Shown one piece after another: positions 16,347-26,650 of a stretch of 64,000 bases of DNA. The stretch lies in contig NZ_CP012502.1 of assembly GCF_001721685.1 (NCBI RefSeq), forward strand, positions 248,001 through 312,000. The letters run 5' to 3'. The notes under the pieces were generated by a model. It was not told the origin of the DNA and did no database searches. It worked only from the letters and a program-made list of their open reading frames with translations. How positions within the stretch are numbered: position 1 is the first letter of the stretch; each line of letters begins with the position of its first letter. This DNA comes from Salisediminibacterium beveridgei (GTDB taxonomy: Bacteria; Bacillota; Bacilli; Bacillales; Salisediminibacteriaceae). Made by a program: the position numbers and the translations under genes.

Positions 16347-17422
16347 AGAAAGTTCTTATTTTATCTAACCACCATTCATATACATATAATTTCAGGAAAG
16401 AGATCATCCAAGCAATCATAGACGAAGGTTACAAAGTTTACATTGTTCAACCATACGGTGAAAAAGTAGAAAATCTTAAAAAAATGGGTTGTGAATGTAT
16501 TAATCTATCTCTTGATCGTAGAGGGACCAATATACTCACTGATGCGATTCTATTCAAGAATTATTATAAAATCATGAAAAAGATTAAACCGGATGTAGTA
16601 CTGACTTACACAGTAAAACCAAATATCTATGGAGGCTTTGCTTCTAGATTGTTAAAGATTCCACATATTCCGAATATCACGGGATTAGGAACAGCAATTG
16701 AGAATAAAAGTATCATGCAAAAAATTATGTTTATGATGCATAGAACAGCTCTAAAAAGAAGCTCCTGCATTATGTTTCAAAATGAAGAAAACAAAAAAAT
16801 ATTCGAACGTGAAAAGATTGGCAAAGGTAAATACAGGTTAATTCCTGGCTCCGGAGTTAATATTGAGCATTTTGATCTATTAGATTATCCGAGTCAAAGG
16901 AGCACAGAGTTTGTTTTTATATCTAGAATCATGGAGGAAAAAGGAATTGATCAGTATTTAGAAGCCGCAGAATATATAAAGAAAAAGTATCCAGAAACTA
17001 AATTTCATATTTGCGGATTTTGTGAAGGTAATTATGAGGATAAGCTACAGCAATTCGAGAAGGACGGGGTAATCAAATATCATGGAATGATAAATGACGT
17101 AAGAGAAATATTGAATCATACCCATTGTACTGTTCATCCTACATTCTACCCCGAAGGAATGTCTAATGTATTACTTGAAAGCGCCGCGAGTGGAAGGCCA
17201 ATAATAACAACAGATAGAAGTGGGTGTAGAGAAATTGTAGATGATGAAGTAAATGGGTATATTGTAGAGCAAGAAAATACTAACGACTTAGTTAATAAAA
17301 TCGAGAATTTTTTATCGTTGAAACATCAGAAAAAAATGAATATGGGTTTAAGTGGAAGACAAAAAGTAGTAATGGAATTCGATAGAAAGTTTGTTGTTTC
17401 AGCTTATATGGAAGAAATATGA
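16343..17422 (+). CDS. Glycosyltransferase family 4
   Basis: This 359-residue GT-B enzyme has the N-terminal acceptor domain (KVLILSNHHSYTYNFRKEI), TYTVKPNIYGGFASRL, and the GT4 donor-site segments VFISRIMEEKGIDQYLEA, HPTFYPEGMSNVLLESAASG and PIITTDRSGCREIVDDEVNG. It probably adds the second sugar to the lipid-linked primer, similar to PglA-type enzymes in context. GTG start with GGAGG upstream, overlapping the reductase by four bases. The region is AT-rich compared with the flanks. Confidence 0.88.
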   Translation: MKKVLILSNHHSYTYNFRKEIIQAIIDEGYKVYIVQPYGEKVENLKKMGCECINLSLDRRGTNILTDAILFKNYYKIMKKIKPDVVLTYTVKPNIYGGFASRLLKIPHIPNITGLGTAIENKSIMQKIMFMMHRTALKRSSCIMFQNEENKKIFEREKIGKGKYRLIPGSGVNIEHFDLLDYPSQRSTEFVFISRIMEEKGIDQYLEAAEYIKKKYPETKFHICGFCEGNYEDKLQQFEKDGVIKYHGMINDVREILNHTHCTVHPTFYPEGMSNVLLESAASGRPIITTDRSGCREIVDDEVNGYIVEQENTNDLVNKIENFLSLKHQKKMNMGLSGRQKVVMEFDRKFVVSAYMEEI

Positions 17423-17464
17423 TAATTTAAGTTTTTATAAAATTAATTAATGAAGGAGTTAATA

Positions 17465-18442
17465 ATGAGTGATACTTTTTTGGTGTCTGTAATTATCCCC
17501 ACACATAATCGAGAAAGAACGATTATGCGAGCAATAAATAGTGTTTTATCTCAATCTTATCAAACATTTGAGATTATAATAGTCGATGATAATTCAAACG
17601 ATAACACAGTAGGTTTAGTAAATGAAATAGAGGACAATAGAATAAAAATAATAAAGTTAAGTTCCAACCAGGGTGCAGCAAAAGCTAGAAATATTGGTAT
17701 AAATGAGTCCTCGGGAGAGTATTTGGCTTTTTTGGATTCCGATGATGAGTGGTTACCCACAAAACTCGATAAGCAGGTAAAGATGTTTGAGAACGCTGAT
17801 GAAAAAATCGGCCTCATATACTCTTCGATAATAATTGATTTAAAAGGGAGCAGAAATATTGGTATGGTTGCTAAAGCAAGAGGTAATATTTATACCGCTC
17901 AGATATACGAAGATCAGGTTTCACCAACCTCAACTTATTTATTGAAAAAAGAGTGTATTGATAAAATTGGTGGTTTTGACGAAAGTTTACCAGCTAGACA
18001 AGATTACGATTTTGTAACTAGATTATCCTTGGAATATGATGTTGATTATGTGAAAGATGCACTTGTTATTTTATATCAAGATGAAAATAATAGAATTACA
18101 AATAATCTAGAAAAAAGAATATATGGGCATCAACAAGTAGTAGAAAAAATATTAAATAATGTCCCTCTTAATGCTCATAAAAAAAAGAGAGACATAAAAA
18201 GTTACCATAAATATTCAATGGGAAAGTATTGTTTGCAAAATAATAATCCAACTATGGGAAAGAAATTATTCTTGGAAAGTATAAAATTAAATCCGCTTAG
18301 AATCAAATCTTTAATTTTGTTGATTCTTTGTTATTTCCCTAAAAAAATCCAGGTGCTTTTAATTAAGAGGATAAAATACATCAAAAGAAATATTATTAAT
18401 TATATTTCGTTGGTATTTGATAAATTCAGATTAAATAATTAA
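17465..18442 (+). CDS. Glycosyltransferase family 2
   Basis: This 325-residue GT-A enzyme has SVIIPTHNRERTIMRAINSV, IIIVDDNSNDNT, AKARNIGINESSGEYLAFLD and the metal-binding SDDEW, with the catalytic-region ARQDYDFVTRLS. It adds one sugar of the repeat unit at the cytosolic membrane face. The start at 17465 follows GAAGGAG seven bases upstream. The C-terminal third is basic and hydrophobic, consistent with membrane association. Confidence 0.88.
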   Translation: MSDTFLVSVIIPTHNRERTIMRAINSVLSQSYQTFEIIIVDDNSNDNTVGLVNEIEDNRIKIIKLSSNQGAAKARNIGINESSGEYLAFLDSDDEWLPTKLDKQVKMFENADEKIGLIYSSIIIDLKGSRNIGMVAKARGNIYTAQIYEDQVSPTSTYLLKKECIDKIGGFDESLPARQDYDFVTRLSLEYDVDYVKDALVILYQDENNRITNNLEKRIYGHQQVVEKILNNVPLNAHKKKRDIKSYHKYSMGKYCLQNNNPTMGKKLFLESIKLNPLRIKSLILLILCYFPKKIQVLLIKRIKYIKRNIINYISLVFDKFRLNN

Positions 18443-18603
18443 AAATGGTCGCTGATTATGGCCTAATCAGGTGAAAATTCACTGTTTTCGTCTGATGTTA
18501 TTATTTCCTGTTTTCTCTGGGGATTCAGATTACAATACTCTTGGTCTAGTTACTCTCAAATCAATGTAGTTAATATAACAAGAAAATGGAGGATTTTTGG
18601 TAT

Positions 18604-19866
18604 ATGAGAAGTAACTCAACGAATTTAAATAAGTTAATTATCAATAATGTATCGCCAACTAAATTGTTATTTTCAATTTGGTTCTTTACTATTTTTATGG
18701 CTTCTTTAGCGCCTAGAAGTAGTTATAGTTTATTTGTGTGGGATAGAGTATTTACTTCATCAGGTATAGCATATATTATATTGGGTCTTACAGCCTTTTT
18801 AATTGGCGCGTTTATAGTTAATGTATCATGGAAACGGAAACTTATAATAAAACAACCTGATACTCAATCTATAGATGTTCACAAAACATTGGCTTTATTA
18901 AAAGTAGTATTTCCAATTGTTACAATCAGTTTTTTTTTAATGTTGTTGGAAACAGTTATCATAGTAGGGGGAGTTGCTAATTTAATTTATCTTATGACTG
19001 AGAATTGGCATTACGTTGGTGATGTGTTTAGAGAAACTAAACCTTTTCCAGGGGCCCGATTACTATATAGTGGTGTTATCGCAGTAGGTGTATTTAGTAT
19101 TTTCCTATTATTTGGTGATTTTTCAGTTAAGAAAAAAGACAAACGAAAGTTGATATTTATATTCTTAATATGCTCACTCATTCTTTTGATAAATCCATTG
19201 CTTGTTTCATCTAGAGTTTACTTCCTCACTTTCGTTGTTGCGATTATAATTAATTTAATGTTTTTATTAAAAAAGAAATTTAAAATAATTAAGTTTGTTT
19301 TAGTGGGTTCGTTAATAGCTATTGTTTTATGGACAATTCAAGAAACTGTTAGGGTTTATTCTACAGCTCAATTTGATAGAATTGGTGACTCGGTTCTTTA
19401 TTCTTTTGAGAGACTTTCGTGGTACTTTGCTAACAATCTAGCTAATGTAAATAATTTAGTTGAATATCATATCGATTATCACTACGGCTTAAATCAATTT
19501 GGGACATTTCTTGAGTTGTTATTTATAAATGTTGAACTAAACAACATATTACCTCAAGCATACTCGATTCAAGGGACCTGGACAGGCCTAGGAGTACCTT
19601 TCACAGATTTTGGTTGGTTTGCTATATTTCAATTAATGTTATTTGGATTTATTTCTCAGTATATCTTTAACAAAGCTAGAGAAGGTACGATATTCGATAT
19701 TCTGATATACAGTTTTATAGCAGCGGCAATAATAATATCCTTTCAGACCAGCCTTTGGCAAACATATGAGTTTTTATATAATTTAGTATTAATTATTATA
19801 TTTGGAAAATCATTAAAAAAGGGGGGCAAAATATATGAAAGTGGCAATACTACAAAACCAGCTTAA
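18604..19866 (+). CDS. Wzy-like oligosaccharide repeat-unit polymerase
   Basis: This 420-residue protein is almost entirely hydrophobic, with about ten to twelve membrane segments and one large loop (about residues 120-160, ENWHYVGDVFRETKPFPGAR). The arrangement matches O-antigen/capsule polymerases, which have little sequence conservation. A C-terminal GVPFTDFGWFAIFQLMLFG segment resembles the repeat-unit polymerase family. The next gene starts 32 nt before this one ends. Assignment rests on topology, length and the presence of a flippase in the locus. Confidence 0.75.
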   Translation: MRSNSTNLNKLIINNVSPTKLLFSIWFFTIFMASLAPRSSYSLFVWDRVFTSSGIAYIILGLTAFLIGAFIVNVSWKRKLIIKQPDTQSIDVHKTLALLKVVFPIVTISFFLMLLETVIIVGGVANLIYLMTENWHYVGDVFRETKPFPGARLLYSGVIAVGVFSIFLLFGDFSVKKKDKRKLIFIFLICSLILLINPLLVSSRVYFLTFVVAIIINLMFLLKKKFKIIKFVLVGSLIAIVLWTIQETVRVYSTAQFDRIGDSVLYSFERLSWYFANNLANVNNLVEYHIDYHYGLNQFGTFLELLFINVELNNILPQAYSIQGTWTGLGVPFTDFGWFAIFQLMLFGFISQYIFNKAREGTIFDILIYSFIAAAIIISFQTSLWQTYEFLYNLVLIIIFGKSLKKGGKIYESGNTTKPA

Positions 19867-20956
19867 TATAGGTGGTAGGAGTAAAGTTACGGCAGAAGTT
19901 ATTAGGATATTTAACGATCAAGGGATTGTTCCAGATGTATTCACTTTTAGCGATGATAAAGCAATCCAACAGTTTAAAAATCACTACAGAAAATGTGATT
20001 TCGAATTATTTACCAAGTTACCGAAAATTAAGTTTGTGAGAGGATACATTTACCAAGTAGTTCTAATGAACCTGTTTTCTCTTAAATATCTAAAAGAATA
20101 CGATATGATATACAATTGCAATGATTCAATGTATTTTTTACCTAAAGATATATATAAATTACATTATATTAACTTTCCATTAGAGGAGAACTTTAAGTAT
20201 ACTAATAGGTATAAAAATCCCATTTGGCATTTGTATTTTTTACCTTTAAAGTTTTTATTTCTCTTTAAAAAAAGAAATTTTCAAAACGGTTCGATACTCT
20301 GCAATTCAGAATTCACCAAAAAAAAATTAGTGGATTGTTATGGTGATTTATGTGAAAATCCAAAAGTGCTTTATCCGCCAACTATCGATGGAGTGAATAG
20401 TATTGTTGATAAGAAAGATCAAGTTGTTAGTGTCGGAGCTATTACCCCAGATAAGGAACAATTAGCACAAATAAAAATCGCAGAGAAAATGCCAGATATT
20501 TGTTTTTTTATAATTGGTGCAATAAAATCTAATGCCTATTATCGGGAGTGCAATGATTATATAGCAAGAAATAACATAAAAAATGTAAATATAGTTCATA
20601 ATGCGGATGATATGACTTTAAAGCAGTATCTATCAGAATCAAAATTTTTCCTCCATACGAAAGTTAATGAACATTTTGGAATTAGTACTGTTGAGTCTTT
20701 GGGTTACCAATGTATACCAATTGTTAGTAACTCCGGAGGGCAAAAAGAAATTGTTAAGTACGATGAGCTAAGATTTAATACAATAGACGAAGCTGTTAAT
20801 AAATTAAAAATTGCAATAGATTCAAAAATCAAGTTTGGCAAGGATCCTTATACATTTGACTATATTAAGAGATTTTACACATCTAATTTTGAGAGGGAAA
20901 TATTAAAAAAGATAGAAAAAGGTAGAGAGCCGGATGAGACTAATAGTAATTTGTAA
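19835..20956 (+). CDS. Glycosyltransferase, GT-B fold, family 4-like
   Basis: This 373-residue protein has an N-terminal KVAILQNQLNIGGRSKVTAE, a Rossmann linker with LCNSEFTKKKLVDCYG, VVSVGAITPDKEQLAQIKIAEK and the donor motif NEHFGISTVESLGYQCIPIV, the E-x7-E-like region of GT4 enzymes. Its start overlaps the polymerase gene by 32 nt, behind GGGGGG. It likely contributes one linkage of the repeat unit. Codon use is AT-rich like its neighbours. Confidence 0.82.
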   Translation: MKVAILQNQLNIGGRSKVTAEVIRIFNDQGIVPDVFTFSDDKAIQQFKNHYRKCDFELFTKLPKIKFVRGYIYQVVLMNLFSLKYLKEYDMIYNCNDSMYFLPKDIYKLHYINFPLEENFKYTNRYKNPIWHLYFLPLKFLFLFKKRNFQNGSILCNSEFTKKKLVDCYGDLCENPKVLYPPTIDGVNSIVDKKDQVVSVGAITPDKEQLAQIKIAEKMPDICFFIIGAIKSNAYYRECNDYIARNNIKNVNIVHNADDMTLKQYLSESKFFLHTKVNEHFGISTVESLGYQCIPIVSNSGGQKEIVKYDELRFNTIDEAVNKLKIAIDSKIKFGKDPYTFDYIKRFYTSNFEREILKKIEKGREPDETNSNL

Positions 20957-21007
20957 TAAAAATATAACTGATATGGTTCAAAATGATTATTGTAGTAGGA
21001 GGTTATT

Positions 21008-22384
21008 ATGGAGTTAGTATTATTATCAGGTGGTTCAGGAAAAAGATTGTGGCCTTTATCAAATGATGCTCGTTCAAAACAATTTCTTAAAATCCTTAAA
21101 AATAGCAATGGAGAACAATGTTCGATGGTGCAAAGAGTGTGGAGACAAATAACTAATGTTAGTTTATCAAACTCAACAATAATCGCTACTAGTAAATCGC
21201 AAGTTGATATGATCCAAAATCAATTAGGTGCTGATGTACCACTTATAATAGAACCAGAACGAAGAGATACGTTTCCAGCGATTGCTTTGGCTGCTACGTA
21301 TCTTTATTCTATTAAAGGGGTTTCTTTAGACGAAGTTGTATCGGTTCTACCAGTTGATCCTTATGTAGAAGATGACTTTTTTCAAAAAATCAAGGAATTA
21401 GAAAATGTTATTAAATTAACAAAATCTGATTTAGCATTAATAGGAGTAAAGCCTTCATATCCTTCAGAAAAATATGGATATATTGTACCGGAAAAAGAAC
21501 TTCAGGGTAATGAATATCTAAAGGTTAGTCACTTCAAGGAAAAACCCAGTCAGGAGCTTGCAAAAAAATTAATTAACGATAACGCACTTTGGAATTCAGG
21601 TGTATTTGCTTTTAAATTAGAATATATAATCAACATACTTATGGAACAAGAATTACCTATCCAGTATGATGAACTATTGAATCAATATAATCGTCTTACT
21701 AAAAATAGTTTTGATTATGAGGTTGTAGAAAAAGCGGAGCAAATTGTATCAATACCTTATGAAGGTAGTTGGAAAGATCTAGGAACGTGGAACACCCTAA
21801 CAGAAGAGATGGTTAGTCAAAAGATTGGAAAGGGTATTATTTCTTCTGATTGTAAAAATACTCATCTGATAAATGAATTAGATATTCCAGTAGCAATATT
21901 GGGGATGAGTAATGCTCTAATTGCTGTAAGTCCCGATGGAATTCTTGTAACAGATAAAGAAGCTAGTCCTAAAGTTAAAGAGCTAGTTTCTTCGTTTGAA
22001 CAAAGACCGATGTATGAGGAACGGCGATGGGGGTGGTATCAGGTACTTGACTACACAAAATTTCCGAACGAAAAAGAAGTTTTAACGAAAAAAATTGGAA
22101 TTGCAGCAGGGAAAAATTTAAGTTACCAACTGCATCATAAAAGAAGTGAGGTATGGACGATTATTTCAGGTGAAGGAGAATATGTTTTAGATGACCAAAT
22201 AGAAATAATTAAGGCTGGAGATGTCCTTAATATTCCTGTAGGCTCAAAACATGGTATAAAAGCAACTACAGATCTTCAATTTATAGAAGTTCAAACAGGA
22301 ACAGATATAGTTGAAGAGGATATTGTGCGTATTTACATGACTTGGAAAGAAGTAGAGCAAAATTGCCATACAAATATAAAATAG
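21008..22384 (+). CDS. manC: Mannose-1-phosphate guanylyltransferase / mannose-6-phosphate isomerase
   Basis: This 458-residue bifunctional enzyme has the N-terminal pyrophosphorylase motif LLSGGSGKRLWPLSNDARSK, PEPxRRDTFPAIALAA (here EPERRDTFPAIALAATYLYS), FKEKPSQE, NSGVFAFKL, and a C-terminal type II isomerase cupin with YQLHHKRSEVWTIISGEGE and GDVLNIPVGSKHGI. It makes GDP-mannose, so the polymer probably contains mannose; no GDP-mannose dehydratase is present. GTAGGAGG precedes the start. Confidence 0.93.
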   Translation: MELVLLSGGSGKRLWPLSNDARSKQFLKILKNSNGEQCSMVQRVWRQITNVSLSNSTIIATSKSQVDMIQNQLGADVPLIIEPERRDTFPAIALAATYLYSIKGVSLDEVVSVLPVDPYVEDDFFQKIKELENVIKLTKSDLALIGVKPSYPSEKYGYIVPEKELQGNEYLKVSHFKEKPSQELAKKLINDNALWNSGVFAFKLEYIINILMEQELPIQYDELLNQYNRLTKNSFDYEVVEKAEQIVSIPYEGSWKDLGTWNTLTEEMVSQKIGKGIISSDCKNTHLINELDIPVAILGMSNALIAVSPDGILVTDKEASPKVKELVSSFEQRPMYEERRWGWYQVLDYTKFPNEKEVLTKKIGIAAGKNLSYQLHHKRSEVWTIISGEGEYVLDDQIEIIKAGDVLNIPVGSKHGIKATTDLQFIEVQTGTDIVEEDIVRIYMTWKEVEQNCHTNIK

Positions 22385-22450
22385 ATTATAGGGGGCCGAC
22401 ATGCTGGTGTTTAAGCAACTTATTTATTGTTTGTTCGGGGAAATTAGATA

Positions 22451-23464
22451 ATGAATATACTAATATCAGGCGCTGCCGGTTTCATCGGTATGTACCTTTC
22501 AAAACGATTAATGGAGGAAGGACACCAGGTAGTTGGTGTCGATAACATCAATGATTATTATGACACACAGTTAAAGCAAGACCGTTTAGCCTTGCTCAAT
22601 GAGTACGGTGCTTTTTCTTTTTATGAAGTGGACCTTGCTGATCGTGCGAGGTTTAATCAAATCTTTCAAGACAATCAGATTGACGTTGTGATCAACCTTG
22701 CTGCTCAGGCGGGTGTTCGCTACAGCTTGGAGAATCCGCATGCCTATGTAGATTCCAATCTGGTCGGTTTTGTAAACGTCTTGGAAGCTTGTCGTCACTA
22801 TGATGTGAACCATCTGATCTATGCGTCATCGAGCTCAGTTTATGGTGCGAATCAGAAGATGCCGTTTGCCACAACCGATGAAGTGAATCACCCGGTCAGT
22901 CTCTATGCTGCGACAAAGAAGTCCAATGAGTTAATGGCACATACATACAGTCATTTGTACAATATCCCAACTACGGGATTGCGCTTCTTTACCGTATACG
23001 GTCCAATGGGGCGCCCGGATATGGCATACTTCTCTTTTACGAAGAAAATCATTGCCGGTGAAACGATTCAGGTCTTTAATAATGGTGATATGATGCGTGA
23101 TTTTACATATATTGATGATATTGTCGATGGGATTGTACGTTTACTGGATCATCCTCCGAAGGGCAATCGGGATTTTGACCGTGCGAATCCGACGCCGAAC
23201 GAGAGCCATGCGCCTTATAAGGTTTATAATATCGGGAATAACCAGCCGGTGAAGCTGATGGACTTTATTCAGACATTGGAAAAGCATTTGGGCATTGAAG
23301 CGAAGAAAGAATTCCTGCCGATGCAACCAGGAGATGTAGAAGCAACCTATGCGGATATTGACGAGTTGACGCGGGATACGGGCTTCCAACCAAGGACGAC
23401 GATCGATGAGGGTCTCAGGAAGTTTGTCTCCTGGTATAAGGCGTATTATCAAATTAAAGAATAG
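22451..23464 (+). CDS. UDP-glucuronate 4-epimerase
   Basis: This 337-residue extended SDR has MNILISGAAGFIGMYLSKRL, GVDNINDYYDTQLKQDRL (a sequence typical of CapI/GAE-type UDP-GlcA epimerases), AAQAGVRYSLENPHAYVDSN, SSSSVYGANQKMPF and YAATKKSNELMAH, with YxxxK catalytic residues. It interconverts UDP-glucuronate and UDP-galacturonate. With galU and the adjacent ugd it supplies uronic acids, making the polymer anionic. Base composition returns to higher GC here, unlike the genes just upstream. Confidence 0.92.
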   Translation: MNILISGAAGFIGMYLSKRLMEEGHQVVGVDNINDYYDTQLKQDRLALLNEYGAFSFYEVDLADRARFNQIFQDNQIDVVINLAAQAGVRYSLENPHAYVDSNLVGFVNVLEACRHYDVNHLIYASSSSVYGANQKMPFATTDEVNHPVSLYAATKKSNELMAHTYSHLYNIPTTGLRFFTVYGPMGRPDMAYFSFTKKIIAGETIQVFNNGDMMRDFTYIDDIVDGIVRLLDHPPKGNRDFDRANPTPNESHAPYKVYNIGNNQPVKLMDFIQTLEKHLGIEAKKEFLPMQPGDVEATYADIDELTRDTGFQPRTTIDEGLRKFVSWYKAYYQIKE

Positions 23465-23465
23465 A

Positions 23466-23490
23466 GACGCTCTCCGGAGGGTCTTTTTGT
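23466..23490 (+). terminator. Weak terminator-like hairpin after the UDP-GlcA epimerase
   Basis: AGAC and CTCC pair with GGAG and GTCT, followed by TTTTTG. The stem is short and interrupted, so it may only reduce readthrough into ugd. Confidence 0.45.
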
Positions 23491-23513
23491 CTAAATGAAA
23501 GGAAGATCAGTCA

Positions 23514-24680
23514 ATGAAAATTACAGTAGCAGGAACGGGCTATGTCGGTTTATCGAATGCGGTATTACTGGCGCAGCATCATGACGTGACAGCGATTGAT
23601 ATCGTGCAAGAGAAGGTCGATATGATTAATAACCGCCAGTCACCGATCGTCGATGAAGAAATAGAGGCATTTTTTGCGAATAAGGAGCTGCATTTAACTG
23701 CAACGACGGATCGATCCCAAGCATACGCAGAAGCAGAGTATGTGATCATCTCAACACCGACGAATTACGATCCGGAGCGGAACTATTTCGACACGAGTAC
23801 CGTTGAAGCGGTGATCACCGACGTGTTGGCGATTAATCCTGATGCGGTGATGGTGATTAAATCCACCGTACCTGTTGGTTACACGGAAGAGATCCGTGAG
23901 AAATTCGATACGGAGAACGTGATTTTTTCACCGGAGTTTCTGCGCGAAGGCAGGGCGCTTTATGATAATCTCTATCCATCGCGGATTATCGTCGGGGAAA
24001 GATCGAAGCGTGCCGAGGTCTTTGCAGATCTCTTACGTGAAGGCGCGGCGAAAGAAGAGATTGACGTGCTGTACACCGATTCCACGGAGGCCGAGGCGAT
24101 TAAGCTGTTTGCCAATACGTATCTCGCCATGCGGGTAGCGTTCTTCAATGAACTCGATTCCTATGCGGAGGTACGGAACCTGAACACCCAGCAGATCATT
24201 GACGGCATCGGACTCGACCCACGGATTGGCACGCATTACAATAATCCTTCATTCGGGTATGGAGGCTACTGTCTCCCGAAGGATACGAAACAGCTGCTAG
24301 CTAACTACGAAGACGTACCGAACAACATCATCGGAGCGATTGTCGATGCGAACCGCACGCGTAAGGATCATGTTGCTGATATGATCCTCCGCCGTAAACC
24401 AAAGACCGTTGGCATCTACCGTCTGACGATGAAGACCGATTCCGATAACTTCCGCCAGTCCGCCGTCCAGGGTATTATGAAGCGCCTCAAGGCAAAAGGC
24501 GTGGAGGTCATCGTCTTTGAACCGGTATTGACAGAAGAGAGGTTCTACAATTCCCGTGTGGTTAATGACTTTGAGCAGTTCAAGAGAGAATCAGATGTGA
24601 TCGTGGCAAACCGGCTAAATGAAGAACTGGTGAGTGTGAAGGATAAAGTGTATACGAGGGATTTGTATGCGAGGGATTGA
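23514..24680 (+). CDS. ugd: UDP-glucose 6-dehydrogenase
   Basis: This 388-residue enzyme oxidises UDP-glucose to UDP-glucuronate using NAD. It shows [62 protein letters not shown], the [18 protein letters not shown] helix, and the catalytic Cys in [18 protein letters not shown]. It ends [14 protein letters not shown]. Fragments of the 3' end of a homologous gene occur at 26.4 kb and 38.0 kb, so ugd looks like a recombination junction. UDP-GlcA feeds the epimerase upstream. Confidence 0.94.
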   Translation: MKITVAGTGYVGLSNAVLLAQHHDVTAIDIVQEKVDMINNRQSPIVDEEIEAFFANKELHLTATTDRSQAYAEAEYVIISTPTNYDPERNYFDTSTVEAVITDVLAINPDAVMVIKSTVPVGYTEEIREKFDTENVIFSPEFLREGRALYDNLYPSRIIVGERSKRAEVFADLLREGAAKEEIDVLYTDSTEAEAIKLFANTYLAMRVAFFNELDSYAEVRNLNTQQIIDGIGLDPRIGTHYNNPSFGYGGYCLPKDTKQLLANYEDVPNNIIGAIVDANRTRKDHVADMILRRKPKTVGIYRLTMKTDSDNFRQSAVQGIMKRLKAKGVEVIVFEPVLTEERFYNSRVVNDFEQFKRESDVIVANRLNEELVSVKDKVYTRDLYARD

Positions 24681-24689
24681 GGGGAAATC

Positions 24690-25424
24690 ATGAAAAAAAT
24701 TGAATTTATCGGTATTCCAGGAAGCGGTAAGTCTACATTAACAAAAAGACTATGTGAGCTGAATGATTCATTTCTTTCTTTAAGTGATTTTGATCTGCAT
24801 TATCGATCGCCAATTAGTAAGTTTAAGAAAATCACCTCAGAAAATTTAATAAGAAAGCTGAACAGATTGATAATTAAAAGAGAATTAATACCAACTTTTT
24901 CGAAATTAAATGCTGAAAACCCAGACAAATTATTGAAACTTCAAAACTTTTTGGCTGAAATGGATTCAAATGATCGTTATTTCACTTCACAAGTCTTAAT
25001 GAACGACTATTTTAAACTAGCAGTGATGCATCAGTTTACCGATTTGAGTAGTGAGAGGTATATTGTTTGCGATGAACATTATGCTCATAGATCAGGGAGG
25101 ATATTTAAGCACCTCAGTAAAAATGATAAACCTAAAATATTAGATGAGTATTTCGAAGTTGTAGGTTATCCGGATGTGGTTATTAAGACAGATTTAAATC
25201 CGGATATTGCTTTAAAAAGAATGAGCTCGAGAAAAATAGGGGTCCCATCAGCTTACAAAAGTAAGACTGAAGAAGAGATAAAGCAAACACTTCGCAAATC
25301 TGATGAGTACAGCAATTTTCTATATGAATACCTTCTTCAGAAAGGTATTCAAGGATATAGATATAACACCGCAAACAATATATCAAACGAAAAGTTAAAA
25401 ATAGAAAATGATTTATCTACTTGA
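24690..25424 (+). CDS. P-loop kinase-like protein, unknown substrate
   Basis: This 244-residue protein opens with IEFIGIPGSGKSTLTKRLCE, a Walker A loop of the nucleotide/shikimate-kinase type. A lid-like basic region, NPDIALKRMSSRKIGVPSAY, resembles LID segments in thymidylate- and adenylate-type kinases, and DEHYAHRSGRIF may hold the DE of Walker B. Proteins like this occur in polysaccharide clusters without known roles; phosphorylating a sugar or glycan is possible. The gene is AT-rich and follows ugd by only nine bases. Confidence 0.6.
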   Translation: MKKIEFIGIPGSGKSTLTKRLCELNDSFLSLSDFDLHYRSPISKFKKITSENLIRKLNRLIIKRELIPTFSKLNAENPDKLLKLQNFLAEMDSNDRYFTSQVLMNDYFKLAVMHQFTDLSSERYIVCDEHYAHRSGRIFKHLSKNDKPKILDEYFEVVGYPDVVIKTDLNPDIALKRMSSRKIGVPSAYKSKTEEEIKQTLRKSDEYSNFLYEYLLQKGIQGYRYNTANNISNEKLKIENDLST

Positions 25425-25451
25425 TTTAACAGCATCGAATTGAGGGATTTT

Positions 25452-26402
25452 ATGAAAAAACTATCAATCGTTATTCCACACTATAACTCAAGTGATTCGC
25501 TTGTCCGACTCCTGAATTCAATTCCAGTCAACGATTTTATTGAAATCATAATTGTGGATGACCGCAGTTCCGAAGAACATGTATCAGTATTGAAACAATT
25601 AACAGAAGAATTCTTAAATCACCATATCAAGTTGTTTTTCAATGACGTTGGTGAAAAATCTGCAGGAGCTGCAAGAAATATAGGTCTTGAACATGTAACA
25701 GGTGAATGGATTCTTTTTGCGGATTCGGATGATTTCTTTACAGAGGGATTTTATGAAGTAATTAGTCAATATTTCGAATCTGATAATGACATTGTTTTCT
25801 TTACTCCAACAAGTATTTATAATGATACGAATGAAGTCGCAACAAGACATACAAGCTACGAAGAGCTCGTTCAAAACTATCTGAGCCAGCCTGATTGGTA
25901 TTCAGAAGCGAGGTTGAGGTATGGCTATGATGTCCCTTGGTCAAAACTGTTTCGTGTATCATTCATCAAAACCCACCTAATTGAATTTGACGAAGTCATT
26001 TACTCAAATGATGTTATGTTCTCATTGAAAGCTGGCTTTTATGCAATGGAGTTTGAAGTATCTAAAGATGTGATCTATTGTGTCACAAGAGACAGAGGCA
26101 GCCTGACTTCTACGGTGAACGAAGAGACATTCGATATTCGATTAGGTGTTACGATCAGAAAGTATATATTCTTGAGAGAAAACCTTCCCCGAAAAGACTT
26201 TGAAAAACTTGAGTTAAGCGGTCGTGGAGCATTGATGGGCGCAAGGCAGTTTGGATTGAAAAAAGTGCTTGGAGTTTATAGGGCATTAAGAAGGCATCGG
26301 ATAAAAATTATTTCATTAAAGATTTTTAATCCTATGTGGTTCTTGGACAGGTATAAACGAGTTCGTAGCAAAGAAAAAGAGTTAGAAAAGTATAAAATTT
26401 AA
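25452..26402 (+). CDS. Glycosyltransferase family 2
   Basis: This 316-residue GT-A enzyme has KLSIVIPHYNSSDSLVRLLN, IIIVDDRSSEEH, AGAARNIGLEHVTGEWILFA and the DxD-like ADSDDFF, plus DVPWSKLFRVSFIK and a C-terminal basic segment. The start at 25452 has GAGGG seven bases upstream. It lies between the kinase-like gene and the degenerate ugd fragment, in a cassette of lower GC. Confidence 0.87.
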   Translation: MKKLSIVIPHYNSSDSLVRLLNSIPVNDFIEIIIVDDRSSEEHVSVLKQLTEEFLNHHIKLFFNDVGEKSAGAARNIGLEHVTGEWILFADSDDFFTEGFYEVISQYFESDNDIVFFTPTSIYNDTNEVATRHTSYEELVQNYLSQPDWYSEARLRYGYDVPWSKLFRVSFIKTHLIEFDEVIYSNDVMFSLKAGFYAMEFEVSKDVIYCVTRDRGSLTSTVNEETFDIRLGVTIRKYIFLRENLPRKDFEKLELSGRGALMGARQFGLKKVLGVYRALRRHRIKIISLKIFNPMWFLDRYKRVRSKEKELEKYKI

Positions 26403-26429
26403 TCGTTGCTTACGAGGTATGAATGCAAA

Positions 26430-26630
26430 TTTAAGGTGTCATGAAGCGGATCTAGGAAAAAGGTGTGGAGGTGGTCGTTTTGAACCTGTATTACCGGATG
26501 GTACCTTCTACCACTTCCGTGCGATCAATGACTTTGACAAATTCAAAGAAGAACCAGACATCATGGTGGTGAACCTCCTGTCAGATGATTTTTTCGATGA
26601 GGATGAAAAGGCATATACGCGAGAGACTAA
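26430..26630 (+). pseudogene. Degenerate 3' fragment of a ugd homologue
   Basis: GGTGTCATGAAGCGGATCTAG reads GVMKRI-stop, matching GIMKRL of the intact ugd, then EKGVEVVV, a one-base deletion, FEPVLPDGTFYHFRAINDFD, EEPDIMVVNLL and DEDEKAYTRE. The intact end [10 protein letters not shown] is shortened by what looks like a 13-bp deletion between GCGAGA repeats, leaving TAA at 26628. So this copy carries a nonsense codon, a frameshift and a deletion. It is a scar of an earlier ugd allele left between glycosyltransferase genes. Confidence 0.85.
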
Positions 26631-26650
26631 AGAATCGAGGGTTGAATATT